A stretch of 64,000 nt of DNA from Aldehydirespirator sp965203635. GTDB taxonomy: Bacteria > Actinomycetota > Acidimicrobiia > Acidimicrobiales > Aldehydirespiratoraceae. The translations under genes were made by a program, and so were the position numbers. Below, piece after piece: positions 25,297 through 33,342 of the stretch. Every line of letters starts with the position of its first letter. Position 1 is the first letter of the stretch. A model generated the notes under the pieces. That model did no database searches. It was not told where the DNA came from and saw nothing but the letters and a program-made list of their open reading frames with translations. The DNA lies in NCBI GenBank assembly GCA_965203635.1, contig OZ241903.1:2728001-2792000 (forward strand), written 5' to 3'.

Positions 25297-26157
25297 ATGA
25301 GCGTTCCGTTCGATCATCTCTCGCGTGCAGAACTGGACCGGCAGCTCTCGCCGAGCCTGTCGGCCCGGGACGCGGCCGGTGTCCTGCAGCGGCTCGAGAC
25401 CGAGACGGCCGGCCTGTCCGGCGTGCCCGAGCTTGATTGCACGCTCGACATCGCCTACGGGCCCGGAGCGCGCCAACAGATGGACCTGTACCGGCCGACG
25501 GGCGCCGCCGGCCCGGTCGGCTGTCTCGTCTTCCTCCACGGCGGCTTCTGGCAGAGAGGCAGCAAGGCCTGGTCGGGCTTCCCGGCCCGCAGCCTGGCCG
25601 CCAACGGCTGGGCCCTCGCCGGGGTCGGCTACACCCTGGCCCCCGAGGCGAGCCTGGCCGCCATCGTCGATGAGGCCGCCCTGGCGCTCTCGACGCTCGC
25701 ATCGAGAGCGGCCGAGTTCGGCCTCGACCGGGACCGGTTCGTGCTGGCCGGACACTCGGCCGGAGCCCATCTCACCGCCGCCGTTCTCACCGGTATGGGG
25801 GGCGAGCATGCCGCCCAGGTGCCGGTCAGAGCCCTGCTCGTCAGCGGCGTGTACGACCTCGCCCCCATTGCCGCGTCCTACGTCAACAACGCCGTCGGCA
25901 TGGACGCGGCGGACGTCGCCCGGCTCTCACCGATCCACCGGCAGCCGCTGAAGGACCTGCCGGTGCGGCTGCTGATCGGCTCGGCGGAACCGGACGCGTT
26001 CCAGGCGCAGACCGAAGCGCTGCACACCGCTTGGAGCGAGCACCTGTCGCATCTGTCGGTGGAGGCCGTGGCGGGATGCGACCACTTCGACATCCTCGAC
26101 CAGCTGAGCGACCCGGACTCCCCCACCGGCCGGTTCATCCTGGACGACGAGCGCTAG
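25297..26157 (+). CDS. Alpha/beta hydrolase, kynurenine formamidase-like
   Basis: A 286-residue esterase-type hydrolase. HGGFWQ is the oxyanion motif typical of arylformamidases (HGGxW). The nucleophile elbow is LAGHSAGAHL, the acid is probably the Asp in GSAEPDAFQ, and the histidine is in CDHFDILD. Arylformamidase turns N-formylkynurenine into kynurenine, the step missing from the other kynurenine genes here. It converges on tryptophan 2,3-dioxygenase, which makes its substrate. A generic esterase remains possible from sequence alone, but the context strongly favours formamidase. Confidence 0.82.
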   Translation: MSVPFDHLSRAELDRQLSPSLSARDAAGVLQRLETETAGLSGVPELDCTLDIAYGPGARQQMDLYRPTGAAGPVGCLVFLHGGFWQRGSKAWSGFPARSLAANGWALAGVGYTLAPEASLAAIVDEAALALSTLASRAAEFGLDRDRFVLAGHSAGAHLTAAVLTGMGGEHAAQVPVRALLVSGVYDLAPIAASYVNNAVGMDAADVARLSPIHRQPLKDLPVRLLIGSAEPDAFQAQTEALHTAWSEHLSHLSVEAVAGCDHFDILDQLSDPDSPTGRFILDDER

Positions 26158-26211
26158 TGGGTTGTCCATTGACGTTTCTTGGGACCGTGCCGGAAACCGG
26201 GCCATGTCGAG

Positions 26212-26260
26212 AATCTTGGTGCGACTTCTGCGGATGTGCCACACACTTTCGACCCGAGAT
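26212..26260. repeat. 49-bp imperfect palindromic repeat, copy 2
   Basis: Second copy of the dispersed repeat, in the convergent gap between the formamidase-like gene and tryptophan dioxygenase. One outer-arm base is changed (ATCTTGG against CCGAGAT), which would still pair as G-U in RNA. The central arms are weaker (TGCGG and CCACA). Confidence 0.75.
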
Positions 26261-26296
26261 CCCTCAATCCGGGGTTCGTGGCCCGGCTGAGGCGGC

Positions 26297-27106
26297 TCAG
26301 AACGATGTGCGGATGGCCCAGAGGTCGGGGAACGCGGGCTGCATGATGGTGGTGCGCAGGTAGGCGGCCCCGTCTGAGCCGCCCGTGCCGTGCTTGGTGC
26401 CGATGGTGCGCTGCACCATCATCACGTGGCGGTACCGCCACTCCATGAAGCCCTCGTCGAAGTCGGTCAGCAGCTCGCAGATCTCCAGCAGCGCCGGGTG
26501 GGACCGGTAGATCTCCACCAGGGTGGCCTGCACCTCGGGCGAGGGCACGTGCGGGAGGGTCACGTCGCGCTCGACGACCTCCTCGGGGATGTCGAACCCG
26601 GCTCGGGCCAGGTAGCGCACGAAGGCGTCCCAGATGGTCGGCGCCTGAAGCCGGCGCTCCAGGCGCCGGCGGGCGTCCGGCTCGTGGTCGATGAGGTCGA
26701 GGTGGGCGGGGTCGAACTGGCCGAGCAGCAGCTCGAGCTCTCGGAACTGCGACGACTGGAAGCCGCTGGCGCTCTCCAGGAACGGGCGGAAGGATGCGAA
26801 CTCGAGCGGGGTCATGGTCTCGAGCACGTCGAGCTGGCTGACGAGGGTCTTGAGGATCTTGAGGACGCGCTTGAGCTGGTGGCTGCCTCTCGACGGAGCG
26901 TCGGCGCTGAGGTGGCGGCACAGCTCGTCCAGTTCGTGGATGACCTGCTTGAACCACAGCTCGTACACCTGGTGGATGATGATGAACAGCGTCTCGTCGT
27001 GTTCGGGCTGGCCGGTGTCGGGGTCGGTCGAGCGGCACTGCTGCAGCGACAGCAGCTCACCGATCTTGAGGTACGACCCGTAGGTGACCTCGTCGTTGCT
27101 CATCAC
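26297..27106 (-). CDS. kynA: Tryptophan 2,3-dioxygenase
   Basis: A 269-residue haem dioxygenase that converts L-tryptophan to N-formylkynurenine in the cytoplasm. TYGSYLKIGELLSLQ at the N-terminus, the distal FIIIHQVYELWFKQ (His45) and the proximal haem-ligand region EWRYRHVMMVQRTIGTKHGTGGS are all intact. Length is normal. It lies ten bases after the kynurenine monooxygenase gene in the same direction, so both belong to one operon with aspartate dehydrogenase and a hydrolase. MSNDE, one codon downstream, is an equivalent start. Confidence 0.96.
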   Translation of the reverse strand: MMSNDEVTYGSYLKIGELLSLQQCRSTDPDTGQPEHDETLFIIIHQVYELWFKQVIHELDELCRHLSADAPSRGSHQLKRVLKILKTLVSQLDVLETMTPLEFASFRPFLESASGFQSSQFRELELLLGQFDPAHLDLIDHEPDARRRLERRLQAPTIWDAFVRYLARAGFDIPEEVVERDVTLPHVPSPEVQATLVEIYRSHPALLEICELLTDFDEGFMEWRYRHVMMVQRTIGTKHGTGGSDGAAYLRTTIMQPAFPDLWAIRTSF

Positions 27107-27116
27107 AGCCCTCCTG

Positions 27117-28523
27117 TCACACCGCTAGGGCGTCGGGCCGGGCCAGCGGGTCGAGCTCGGGCAGCGGGTCGAGCCCGGCGACGAATTCGGCCGCCCGGTC
27201 CATGTCGACCTCGGCCGGCGATGCCCGCCCGGCGGTGAGCTCGCCCAGGATCTCCGCTTGACGGGCGGCCCGGGCCGCGGCCTCGGCGTAGGGCATCGTC
27301 GAGAACATGACCATGTTGTAGCGCGGGCTCAGGCGGTCGGGGTGCCGGCGCTGGAGCTCCAGGGCCAGCTCACGCCGGATCACATATCCGGGGTCGACCA
27401 CGCCGGCGCGCATCTCCACGTAGTTGTCGAGGGCCATGTCGGCTATGGCGTCGGCGTTCGGTTTCCGCTCCGCTTCGAAAGCCGCGAAGGCCGCGGCGAT
27501 GTCGTCGGGCCGGTTGCGGAGCTGCCGGTCGAGGGCCCGGGCCGACTCCATGGCCAGGTTCATGCCCTGCCCGTGGAAGGGCACTATGGCGTGGGCCGCG
27601 TCGCCGAGCAGCACCGCCCGGTCGCCGGCCGACCAGCCCCGGCAGCGCATGGTGGCCAGCCGCCCGGCGGGGTTCTCGAAGAACTGCTCGACGAGGTCGG
27701 GAACCAGCGCCGCGAAGTCACCGAACTGCTGCTTGAAGAACCGCGACACCGCCTCGGGGTCCGCCAGCGAGGCGAAGCTGGTGTCGCCGGTGTTGGGAGC
27801 GAACAGGGTGGCGGTGAAGTCGCCGCCGGGGTTGGCCAGCGCGATCAGCATGAACTCGCGGCGGGGCCAGATGTGCAGGGCGTTGGGATCGAGGCGGAAC
27901 CCGCCACCGCCCGCCGGCGGGATCTGCAGCTCCTTGTACCCGTGGTCGAGCCAGTCCGTCTCCGCGGCGCCCCCGTTGACGGCCACGATGGCCTTGCGGA
28001 GCTCCGATCCGGCCCCGTCGGCCGCGAAGACGGTGCCGAACGGCACGGAGCGTGCGCCGTCGCCGGGCCCGCCCACGGTGAGCGTGCCCGCGTCGAGATC
28101 GATCGAGCGCACCGGGCTGGCGAACTCGATCGTGACCCGGCCGGTGGCCTCGGCCGCGTCGAGCAGGATGGCATTGAGGTCCCGCCTCGACACCGAGTGG
28201 ATCACTTCGTGGGCTCGGGTGCCGTAGGGCTGGAGGACAGGCTCGGTGGAGCCCTCGGCATGGATCATCCGGCCCCGCATGGGGATGGTGATGGCGTCGA
28301 CCCGCTCGATGACACCCACGTCCACGAGGGGGACGATCCCGCGGGTGGCGAGGGCGAGGTTGATGGACCGTCCGGCTGAGATCTCGACCCGGCGGATGTC
28401 GGGCCGGGCCTCGTACACGGTCACTTCGTGTCCCTGCCTGGCCAGGTAGAGGGCCATCAGTGCACCGGCCGGCCCCGCTCCGACTACGACGATCGGTCCC
28501 CGCTCGCCGAGGGCGCTTACCAC
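27117..28523 (-). CDS. kmo: Kynurenine 3-monooxygenase
   Basis: A 468-residue FAD monooxygenase converting kynurenine to 3-hydroxykynurenine with NADPH and oxygen. VVVGAGPAGALMALYLARQGHEVTVYEARPD is the FAD-binding Rossmann motif. SAGRSINLALATRG and MRGRMIH are the kynurenine-monooxygenase blocks, and LLGDAAHAIVPFHGQGMNLAMES is the second flavin motif. No C-terminal membrane segment is evident, so it should be soluble. GTG start. It is followed closely by tryptophan dioxygenase. Confidence 0.95.
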   Translation of the reverse strand: MVSALGERGPIVVVGAGPAGALMALYLARQGHEVTVYEARPDIRRVEISAGRSINLALATRGIVPLVDVGVIERVDAITIPMRGRMIHAEGSTEPVLQPYGTRAHEVIHSVSRRDLNAILLDAAEATGRVTIEFASPVRSIDLDAGTLTVGGPGDGARSVPFGTVFAADGAGSELRKAIVAVNGGAAETDWLDHGYKELQIPPAGGGGFRLDPNALHIWPRREFMLIALANPGGDFTATLFAPNTGDTSFASLADPEAVSRFFKQQFGDFAALVPDLVEQFFENPAGRLATMRCRGWSAGDRAVLLGDAAHAIVPFHGQGMNLAMESARALDRQLRNRPDDIAAAFAAFEAERKPNADAIADMALDNYVEMRAGVVDPGYVIRRELALELQRRHPDRLSPRYNMVMFSTMPYAEAAARAARQAEILGELTAGRASPAEVDMDRAAEFVAGLDPLPELDPLARPDALAV

Positions 28524-28544
28524 AAGCCCGACCGTAGCGGAGGG

Positions 28545-29345
28545 TCAGATGACGACAGGACTGAGGCGGTTCTCGACGCATCGAACGAGACTGAGGGCCG
28601 TCATGGCCGACGACTTCGGGTTCTCGTCGAGCGGCTGGTTGCCCAGAGCGACGGAGAGTTCGCCGAACTTGCCCGATGCCTTGATCTCGTGCCGGTTGAC
28701 GCCCGCGTCCGGGTCCGCGACGAGCACGACCTGAGTGGCGGCCGGTCCCGTTCCGGCCAGCCCGGTGGTGAGGGCGGCATTGGCGTTCTGGGGGAACTGC
28801 GAGGCGGCCTCGATCGCGGTTCCCCTGAAGAACTCCTCGACGCGGGTGAGTCCGTCCAGGTCGCACCGGTTCTCCGCTGGGGTGCCCAGCCAGGCCTGGG
28901 GCGGCTTGATGATCCGGTGCTCGACCGTGTCGATCCCCATGACGCGTGCCGCGGCCAGGGCATCGAGGCCGCCGAGCGCGCCCGGCGGGATGTGGATCCG
29001 AGCGTTGTTCCTAACCGCCAGCTCCGACAGGTCATCGAGAACTGCGGCGTCCGCGAAGGCCGAGACCGATGTGACCACGAAGTCAAGTCCCGCTTCGAGA
29101 GCGGCCCGGCCCCACGGGACGACGGTATGCCGGCCGGCCGCCTCGATGACCATGTCCGCCTCGACCTGACCGAGATCTCGCGGGCCTGTGAGCCGGCGTG
29201 TCTCCGGCGGGAGGTCCGGACGGGGCCGAGCCCGGTCCCGCACGGCAACCGCGGCGATCTCCACCGGGGCGTCCCGCTCGCGCAGCAGCCGGGCCGCGGC
29301 CCGGGCGATCGCACCCCAGCCGACAACGGCCAGCCGCAACCCCAC
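28545..29345 (-). CDS. nadX: L-aspartate dehydrogenase (DUF108 family)
   Basis: A 266-residue NAD(P)-dependent dehydrogenase. Rossmann GWGAIARAAARLL is at the N-terminus, with the conserved PPGALGGLDAL, NANAALT and the catalytic histidine in NRHEIKASGKFGE. The family oxidises aspartate to iminoaspartate for quinolinate synthesis by NadA. Here it stands inside a tryptophan-to-3-hydroxyanthranilate operon, which makes quinolinate by another route, so NAD supply or an amino-acid by-product may be the link. Alternatively it may act on a different amino acid. It is 21 bases upstream of the monooxygenase gene. Confidence 0.85.
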   Translation of the reverse strand: MGLRLAVVGWGAIARAAARLLRERDAPVEIAAVAVRDRARPRPDLPPETRRLTGPRDLGQVEADMVIEAAGRHTVVPWGRAALEAGLDFVVTSVSAFADAAVLDDLSELAVRNNARIHIPPGALGGLDALAAARVMGIDTVEHRIIKPPQAWLGTPAENRCDLDGLTRVEEFFRGTAIEAASQFPQNANAALTTGLAGTGPAATQVVLVADPDAGVNRHEIKASGKFGELSVALGNQPLDENPKSSAMTALSLVRCVENRLSPVVI

Positions 29346-29387
29346 GGCTTCAGTGGTCCCTGCGGTTGTTGCGAGGGGCGGCCTGCT

Positions 29388-30122
29388 TCAGTCCCGTCCG
29401 GCTTCGATGATCTTGGTGGCGAGCAGGTCCGGGTTCGAGAAGAGCGCTTCGTGCCCGCCGGGCATCTGCACGATCCGGGCCAGGCCCAGCCGTGCGCTGA
29501 AGCGGGGATGCCAGGCGAAGTCGCCGTGGGGCATGGCGATGTCCTCGGTGCAGTTGAGGTAGGACTTGGCGATGGGCAGGTCCCAGAACCGCTTCAGGCC
29601 CAGCTTGTCCGACAGCGTCTTGCGCGGGTGGGGGCTGGTCAGCTCGTAGGTTCGCTGGGCTTCGGCTCCGTCCATGTCGTTGCAGAAGACTTCGCGCCAC
29701 ACCACGAAGGGCAGGACGCAGGACCCGTCGCCCCGCTGGGCGGCGCTGCCGTCCATCATGTCCTTGTAGTGGGGCGGGCTGACGTCGTCGATGGATTCGC
29801 CGTCGAGCAGCACGAAGGCGTTCCAGTAGACGAGTCGCCGGATCCGCTCGCCGATCGCCTCGGCGACCGCGGAGATGATCGTGCCGCCGTAGCTGTGGCC
29901 CACGAGGACGATGTCGTCGAGATCCGCCTCCTCGATGTAGGCCACCGCCGATGCGGTGGCGGTCTCGTGGCCGATGGTGCGGTCGATGTCGTCGCCGTGG
30001 CCGTTGCCGGCGAGCGTCGGAGTGTGGACGGTGTGGCCCTCGGCTCGGATGCGCTCGGCTACGTCGGACCATCCTGATCCGTCGTGCCATGCCCCGTGGA
30101 TGAGGACGTAGGTGTCGGCCAT
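29388..30122 (-). CDS. Alpha/beta hydrolase (EstC/salicylate-esterase-like)
   Basis: A 244-residue hydrolase. YVLIHGAWHDGSGW is the oxyanion region and LVGHSYGGTI the nucleophile elbow (Ser in GHSYGG). The catalytic histidine is in MPGGHEALFSNPDL near the C-terminus. The HGAWH pattern groups it with plant methyl-ester esterases and bacterial EstC. As first gene of the operon with aspartate dehydrogenase, kynurenine monooxygenase and tryptophan dioxygenase, it might hydrolyse an ester or lactone of the pathway. Substrate unknown. The frame extends to 30191, but ATG at 30122 is the natural start. Confidence 0.82.
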   Translation of the reverse strand: MADTYVLIHGAWHDGSGWSDVAERIRAEGHTVHTPTLAGNGHGDDIDRTIGHETATASAVAYIEEADLDDIVLVGHSYGGTIISAVAEAIGERIRRLVYWNAFVLLDGESIDDVSPPHYKDMMDGSAAQRGDGSCVLPFVVWREVFCNDMDGAEAQRTYELTSPHPRKTLSDKLGLKRFWDLPIAKSYLNCTEDIAMPHGDFAWHPRFSARLGLARIVQMPGGHEALFSNPDLLATKIIEAGRD

Positions 30123-30366
30123 GGCGACATCCCCCTGTCTGGATTGTGCAGCGGTACCCCCGTCTGTGAGGAACGGAGGTGGCGGAGACAATGATCAGGC
30201 CCCCAGTCGCCCCGCGCCATTGCGATTCACGTCAGCTGACTTGTCCATTCTGGTATGCAGTGCCATCGCGACTTTGCCCGCTTCCCGGGACTGCGCGGGC
30301 GCAACCCGCTCTGACCTCCCCCCGGACTGGCCGCACTTGCGCCGTTCCGGCCGCTGGTCGGGCAGA

Positions 30367-31629
30367 ATGGCGTCGATGACCGAGACGAGCGAGTTGTCCC
30401 TGCTGGACCCTTACGCCTACGTCGAGGGGTGCCCCCATGCGCGCCTGGCCGAGTTGCGAGAGGCCGGCGCCACCAGCTGGCAGCCGGATACGACCGATCT
30501 GAGCTTGTCGCAGCCGCAGATCTTCGGAGGGTGGTTCGTGCACCGCTACGAGGAGGTGAAGGCGGTTCTACGGGATCCGGCGGTGTTCTCGTCGCAGCGC
30601 GGCACCGTGTTGCTGCTTGACCCCGCCCCCGACCGGGTCGAGCTCATGGCGAACATGCTGATCAACATGGACCCGCCCAAGCACAGCCAGCACCGCAAGC
30701 TGGTGGCGGCGATCTTCACCCCCCGCCGGGTGGAGGAGCTGCGGCCCCGGGTGGAGGCGATCGCCCGGGAGGTCATCGACAGGATCGCGCCCAACGGCAC
30801 CGCCGACGGCATCCGTGACATCGCGGCGCCGATGCCGATGCGGGTCATCGCCGAGCTGTTGGGCGTCCCCGAGCGGGGCGAGCAGATCTTCGACATCTCC
30901 AACCGGATGGTCGGAGCGGTGGATGCGGGGCCGGAGGCGCGGCACGAGTTGGCTATGGAGGCGTCCTTGGAGATCCACCTGCTCGGCCAGGAGATCGCCC
31001 GCGAGAAGCGGGGCTCCGACGACGGCACGATCATCTCGGCCTACGTGAACGGCACTCTCAAGGGTGTCGAGGGGGAGCAGCGGGGCGCCACCGACGAGGA
31101 GGCGGGCTGGTTCCTGATGCTGATGTCGGTCGCGGGCAACGAGACGGTGCGGACCGCGACCGCGCATGCCATCCGCATCCTGGCGGAGTGGCCCGACCAG
31201 CGCGACCTTCTGGTGTCGGACCTGGACCGCCACATTCCGGGCGCGGTGGAGGAGATCCTCAGGTATCGGTCGCCGCTTCGCAGCGTCCGCCGCACCGCCA
31301 ACGCCGACACCGAGATCGACGGCCAGCCGATCAGCGAGGGCGGCAAGGTGGTGTGCAACTTCACCGCCGCGCTGCGCGACCCCCGGGTGTTCGACGAGCC
31401 CGACGTGTTCGACATCACCCGCGAGCAGCCCCGCACCCAGCTGGCGTTCGGTTTCGGCGAGCATTACTGCCTGGGCGCCAACCTGGCCCGGGTCCAGCTT
31501 CAGTCGGTGCTGCGCGAGATCTACAGCCGCATTCCCGACATCCACCCCTCGGGCGAGGTCGTGCACCAGCCGACGGCGTTCATCAGCGGGCTGCTGAGCA
31601 TGCCGGTGGCATTCACCCCCGAACGCTGA
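30367..31629 (+). CDS. Cytochrome P450
   Basis: A 420-residue soluble bacterial P450. The haem-binding loop FGFGEHYCLG has Cys368. The K-helix ExxR is at 296-299. The I-helix oxygen-activation motif reads AGNET (256-260), as in many CYP sterol or terpene hydroxylases. No ferredoxin or reductase gene is adjacent. It is divergent from the hydrolase gene, with about 245 bases between, which would hold both promoters. The substrate cannot be told; the family resembles actinobacterial P450s of the CYP125/142-like branch in the NMxPxxH area (NMDPPKHSQHR). Confidence 0.93.
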   Translation: MASMTETSELSLLDPYAYVEGCPHARLAELREAGATSWQPDTTDLSLSQPQIFGGWFVHRYEEVKAVLRDPAVFSSQRGTVLLLDPAPDRVELMANMLINMDPPKHSQHRKLVAAIFTPRRVEELRPRVEAIAREVIDRIAPNGTADGIRDIAAPMPMRVIAELLGVPERGEQIFDISNRMVGAVDAGPEARHELAMEASLEIHLLGQEIAREKRGSDDGTIISAYVNGTLKGVEGEQRGATDEEAGWFLMLMSVAGNETVRTATAHAIRILAEWPDQRDLLVSDLDRHIPGAVEEILRYRSPLRSVRRTANADTEIDGQPISEGGKVVCNFTAALRDPRVFDEPDVFDITREQPRTQLAFGFGEHYCLGANLARVQLQSVLREIYSRIPDIHPSGEVVHQPTAFISGLLSMPVAFTPER

Positions 31630-31667
31630 TCACCCGGCCGTGCCCGCCGGCGGAGGCCTGCCGGGCT

Positions 31668-31967
31668 TCAGATCTGGTCGATACGTGAGAGGTTCCCTGC
31701 TGCGAACTCCTCCTCGCTCTGTGCGATCGCGGCCATCGTCTCGTCATCGGAGAGAATGTTGACGGTCTCGACCAGCGACTCGTACTCGTCGTGGGCGAGC
31801 AGCACCGCGACAGGCTTGCCATGCCTGGTGATGGTGACCTCGCCGCCAGTGCGCACGATTTCGTCGACGACCTCGCGCAGATTGCCTCGCACATCGGTCA
31901 GCGACAGCACCGACGATGGCGGTGCATTGTCTCTTGCCACATCCATATTGGACGGAACTCCGTTCAT
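31668..31967 (-). CDS. Phd/YefM-type antitoxin (orphan)
   Basis: A protein of about 99 residues. SSVLSLTDVRGNLREVVDEIVRTGGEVTITRHGKPVAVLLAHDEYESLVET is the Phd/YefM DNA-binding and dimerisation fold. The acidic C-terminal tail (DDETMAAIAQSEEEF) is the usual toxin-neutralising part. No RelE, Doc or Txe toxin frame follows between here and the P450 gene, so the toxin is missing or elsewhere. The region upstream (31980-32110) is AT-rich. MDVARD at 31946 is an alternative start. Confidence 0.85.
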   Translation of the reverse strand: MNGVPSNMDVARDNAPPSSVLSLTDVRGNLREVVDEIVRTGGEVTITRHGKPVAVLLAHDEYESLVETVNILSDDETMAAIAQSEEEFAAGNLSRIDQI

Positions 31968-32118
31968 CTCATCAGGCTGCGAGCTAGCACGCAGCTCGGT
32001 CTCGTTGCGAGGAGTGCCGCAGCCGTGGCTCACACCACCTACCAATATTGCAGTATGTTTAGAGAATAGCATTGAAAGTTCATGATAACATTGATTTCTA
32101 CATGACCTATCCGTTCAC

Positions 32119-32250
32119 ATGACCCCAGAAGAGGAGCACGAGTTCTACGGCCGGCCCGAGAACCAGCTGCCTCAGGGACCGGCGCGGCGCCGCAAGCAGC
32201 GCATGACCGACCCGGAGTTGGGATCCGCTACGGGCTCGTCGCCTCGGTGA
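32119..32250 (+). pseudogene. Short basic ORF, possible truncated antitoxin N-terminus
   Basis: A 43-codon frame from ATG 32119 to TGA 32250, beginning MTPEEEHEFYGRPENQ and then PQGPARRRKQRMTDP. The opening resembles the N-terminus of actinobacterial ribbon-helix-helix antitoxins (E-x-EFY-x-PENQ-PQGP-RRR), but the DNA-binding part that should follow is missing. It is read as a relic next to the orphan Phd gene. Evidence is weak and based on remembered pattern only. Confidence 0.35.
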
Positions 32251-32273
32251 TCCGCCGAATCCGTCCAGCGCCG

Positions 32274-33140
32274 TCAGGGGGTGGTGGTTCGGGCTAGGAA
32301 CTCTTCGAGGTGGGCGGTGAGGACCTCGGGCTGGTCGATGGGGATGAGGGTGCGGCTGTCGTCGACCCACACCAGCTCGACGTTGTCGAAGTGCTCGGCG
32401 AGGCGCACGGCGTGCTCGGGCGGCATCAGCTTCTCCTCGCGGGCCCACACGATGAGCACGGGGCCGTCGAAGGCGCGCTGCTGTTCGGCCCATTCGAGCA
32501 GTTGCGCCTTGCCGGGGACGCTGCGGAGGTACTTGTCGAGGTCGCTCCGCACTCTGGGGTTGTGGCGCAGCGGCTCGATCAGGCTCATGAACTGATCGTT
32601 GGGGAGGTGCTTCTTGGTGAGCGCCCCGCAGGTGAACGGTAGGTGCCTGATCAGGCGGGGGCGCAGGAGCTGCGCGGTGAGGAAGGTGCCGCCGGGCAGC
32701 GACGCGTTGAGGCACAGCAGCCGGCCGGGGATGCCGGGCGGGTAGTTGTCGAAGGCCTCGCAGGACACCAGCACCAGGCTGCCGGCCCGGTCCGAGCCGC
32801 CGGGCGCGACCACGAGCTGGGCGCCGCCCCAGTCGTTGCACACCAGCGTCACGTCGCGCAGGTCGAGCTCGACGAGGAAGCCGGCGATCATGCGGGCGAG
32901 GGACTCCAGACTGAGGTCGGCGTCGTCGGGCATGGGCGTGCGGTAGGCGCCGAACGGCAGCTCGGGCACGATGCAGCGGTAGCGGTCCCGCAGCCCGGCG
33001 ACGACGGGGTCCCACAGGTTGCCGTTGGTCAACACCCCGTGCAGCAGCACCCCGTGAAGCAGCACCACCGCAGGCCCGTCCCCGCCGGTGTCGGAGTACA
33101 TGAGCCCCGCCGACGACGGCCCCTTGAGATCACCCCGCAC
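32274..33140 (-). CDS. Alpha/beta hydrolase (haloalkane dehalogenase/epoxide hydrolase-like)
   Basis: A hydrolase of about 288 residues. The nucleophile elbow reads VCNDWGGAQLVV, so the nucleophile is Asp, as in haloalkane dehalogenases and epoxide hydrolases, not Ser. The catalytic histidine is not in the usual GH context: the C-terminus reads SRTLIPIDQPE, so activity is uncertain. The oxyanion region is oddly duplicated: LLHGVLLHGVLTNGN contains a five-codon tandem repeat at about 33040-33070, where relatives have one copy. GTG at 33140 or ATG at 33101 are the likely starts; the longer frame upstream is not credible. Confidence 0.75.
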   Translation of the reverse strand: MRGDLKGPSSAGLMYSDTGGDGPAVVLLHGVLLHGVLTNGNLWDPVVAGLRDRYRCIVPELPFGAYRTPMPDDADLSLESLARMIAGFLVELDLRDVTLVCNDWGGAQLVVAPGGSDRAGSLVLVSCEAFDNYPPGIPGRLLCLNASLPGGTFLTAQLLRPRLIRHLPFTCGALTKKHLPNDQFMSLIEPLRHNPRVRSDLDKYLRSVPGKAQLLEWAEQQRAFDGPVLIVWAREEKLMPPEHAVRLAEHFDNVELVWVDDSRTLIPIDQPEVLTAHLEEFLARTTTP

Positions 33141-33263
33141 GCGACCGACGGTACCGATCAAGGTGCCACGGCGCTTCGATGTTTGGCATGCCCATACGCC
33201 TCCCTCTGTCGCACTGGTGTGAGAGACTCTGCACGTCCCCCTCCCCGGTGCAGCAGGAGCAAG

Positions 33264-33323
33264 ATGGCTGTCATATCTACGTTGGTGGTGCGCGCCGTTC
33301 ACTACATCCTCATACCGTGGTGA
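33264..33323 (+). CDS. Possible 19-codon leader peptide upstream of the helicase
   Basis: ATG at 33264 is preceded by AGGAG at good spacing and encodes MAVISTLVVRAVHYILIPW, a hydrophobic peptide. It ends 19 bases before the helicase GTG. It may be a leader ORF or chance. No further support is visible. Confidence 0.25.
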   Translation: MAVISTLVVRAVHYILIPW

Positions 33324-33342
33324 GTGACGGGGCGGCTCGGTA

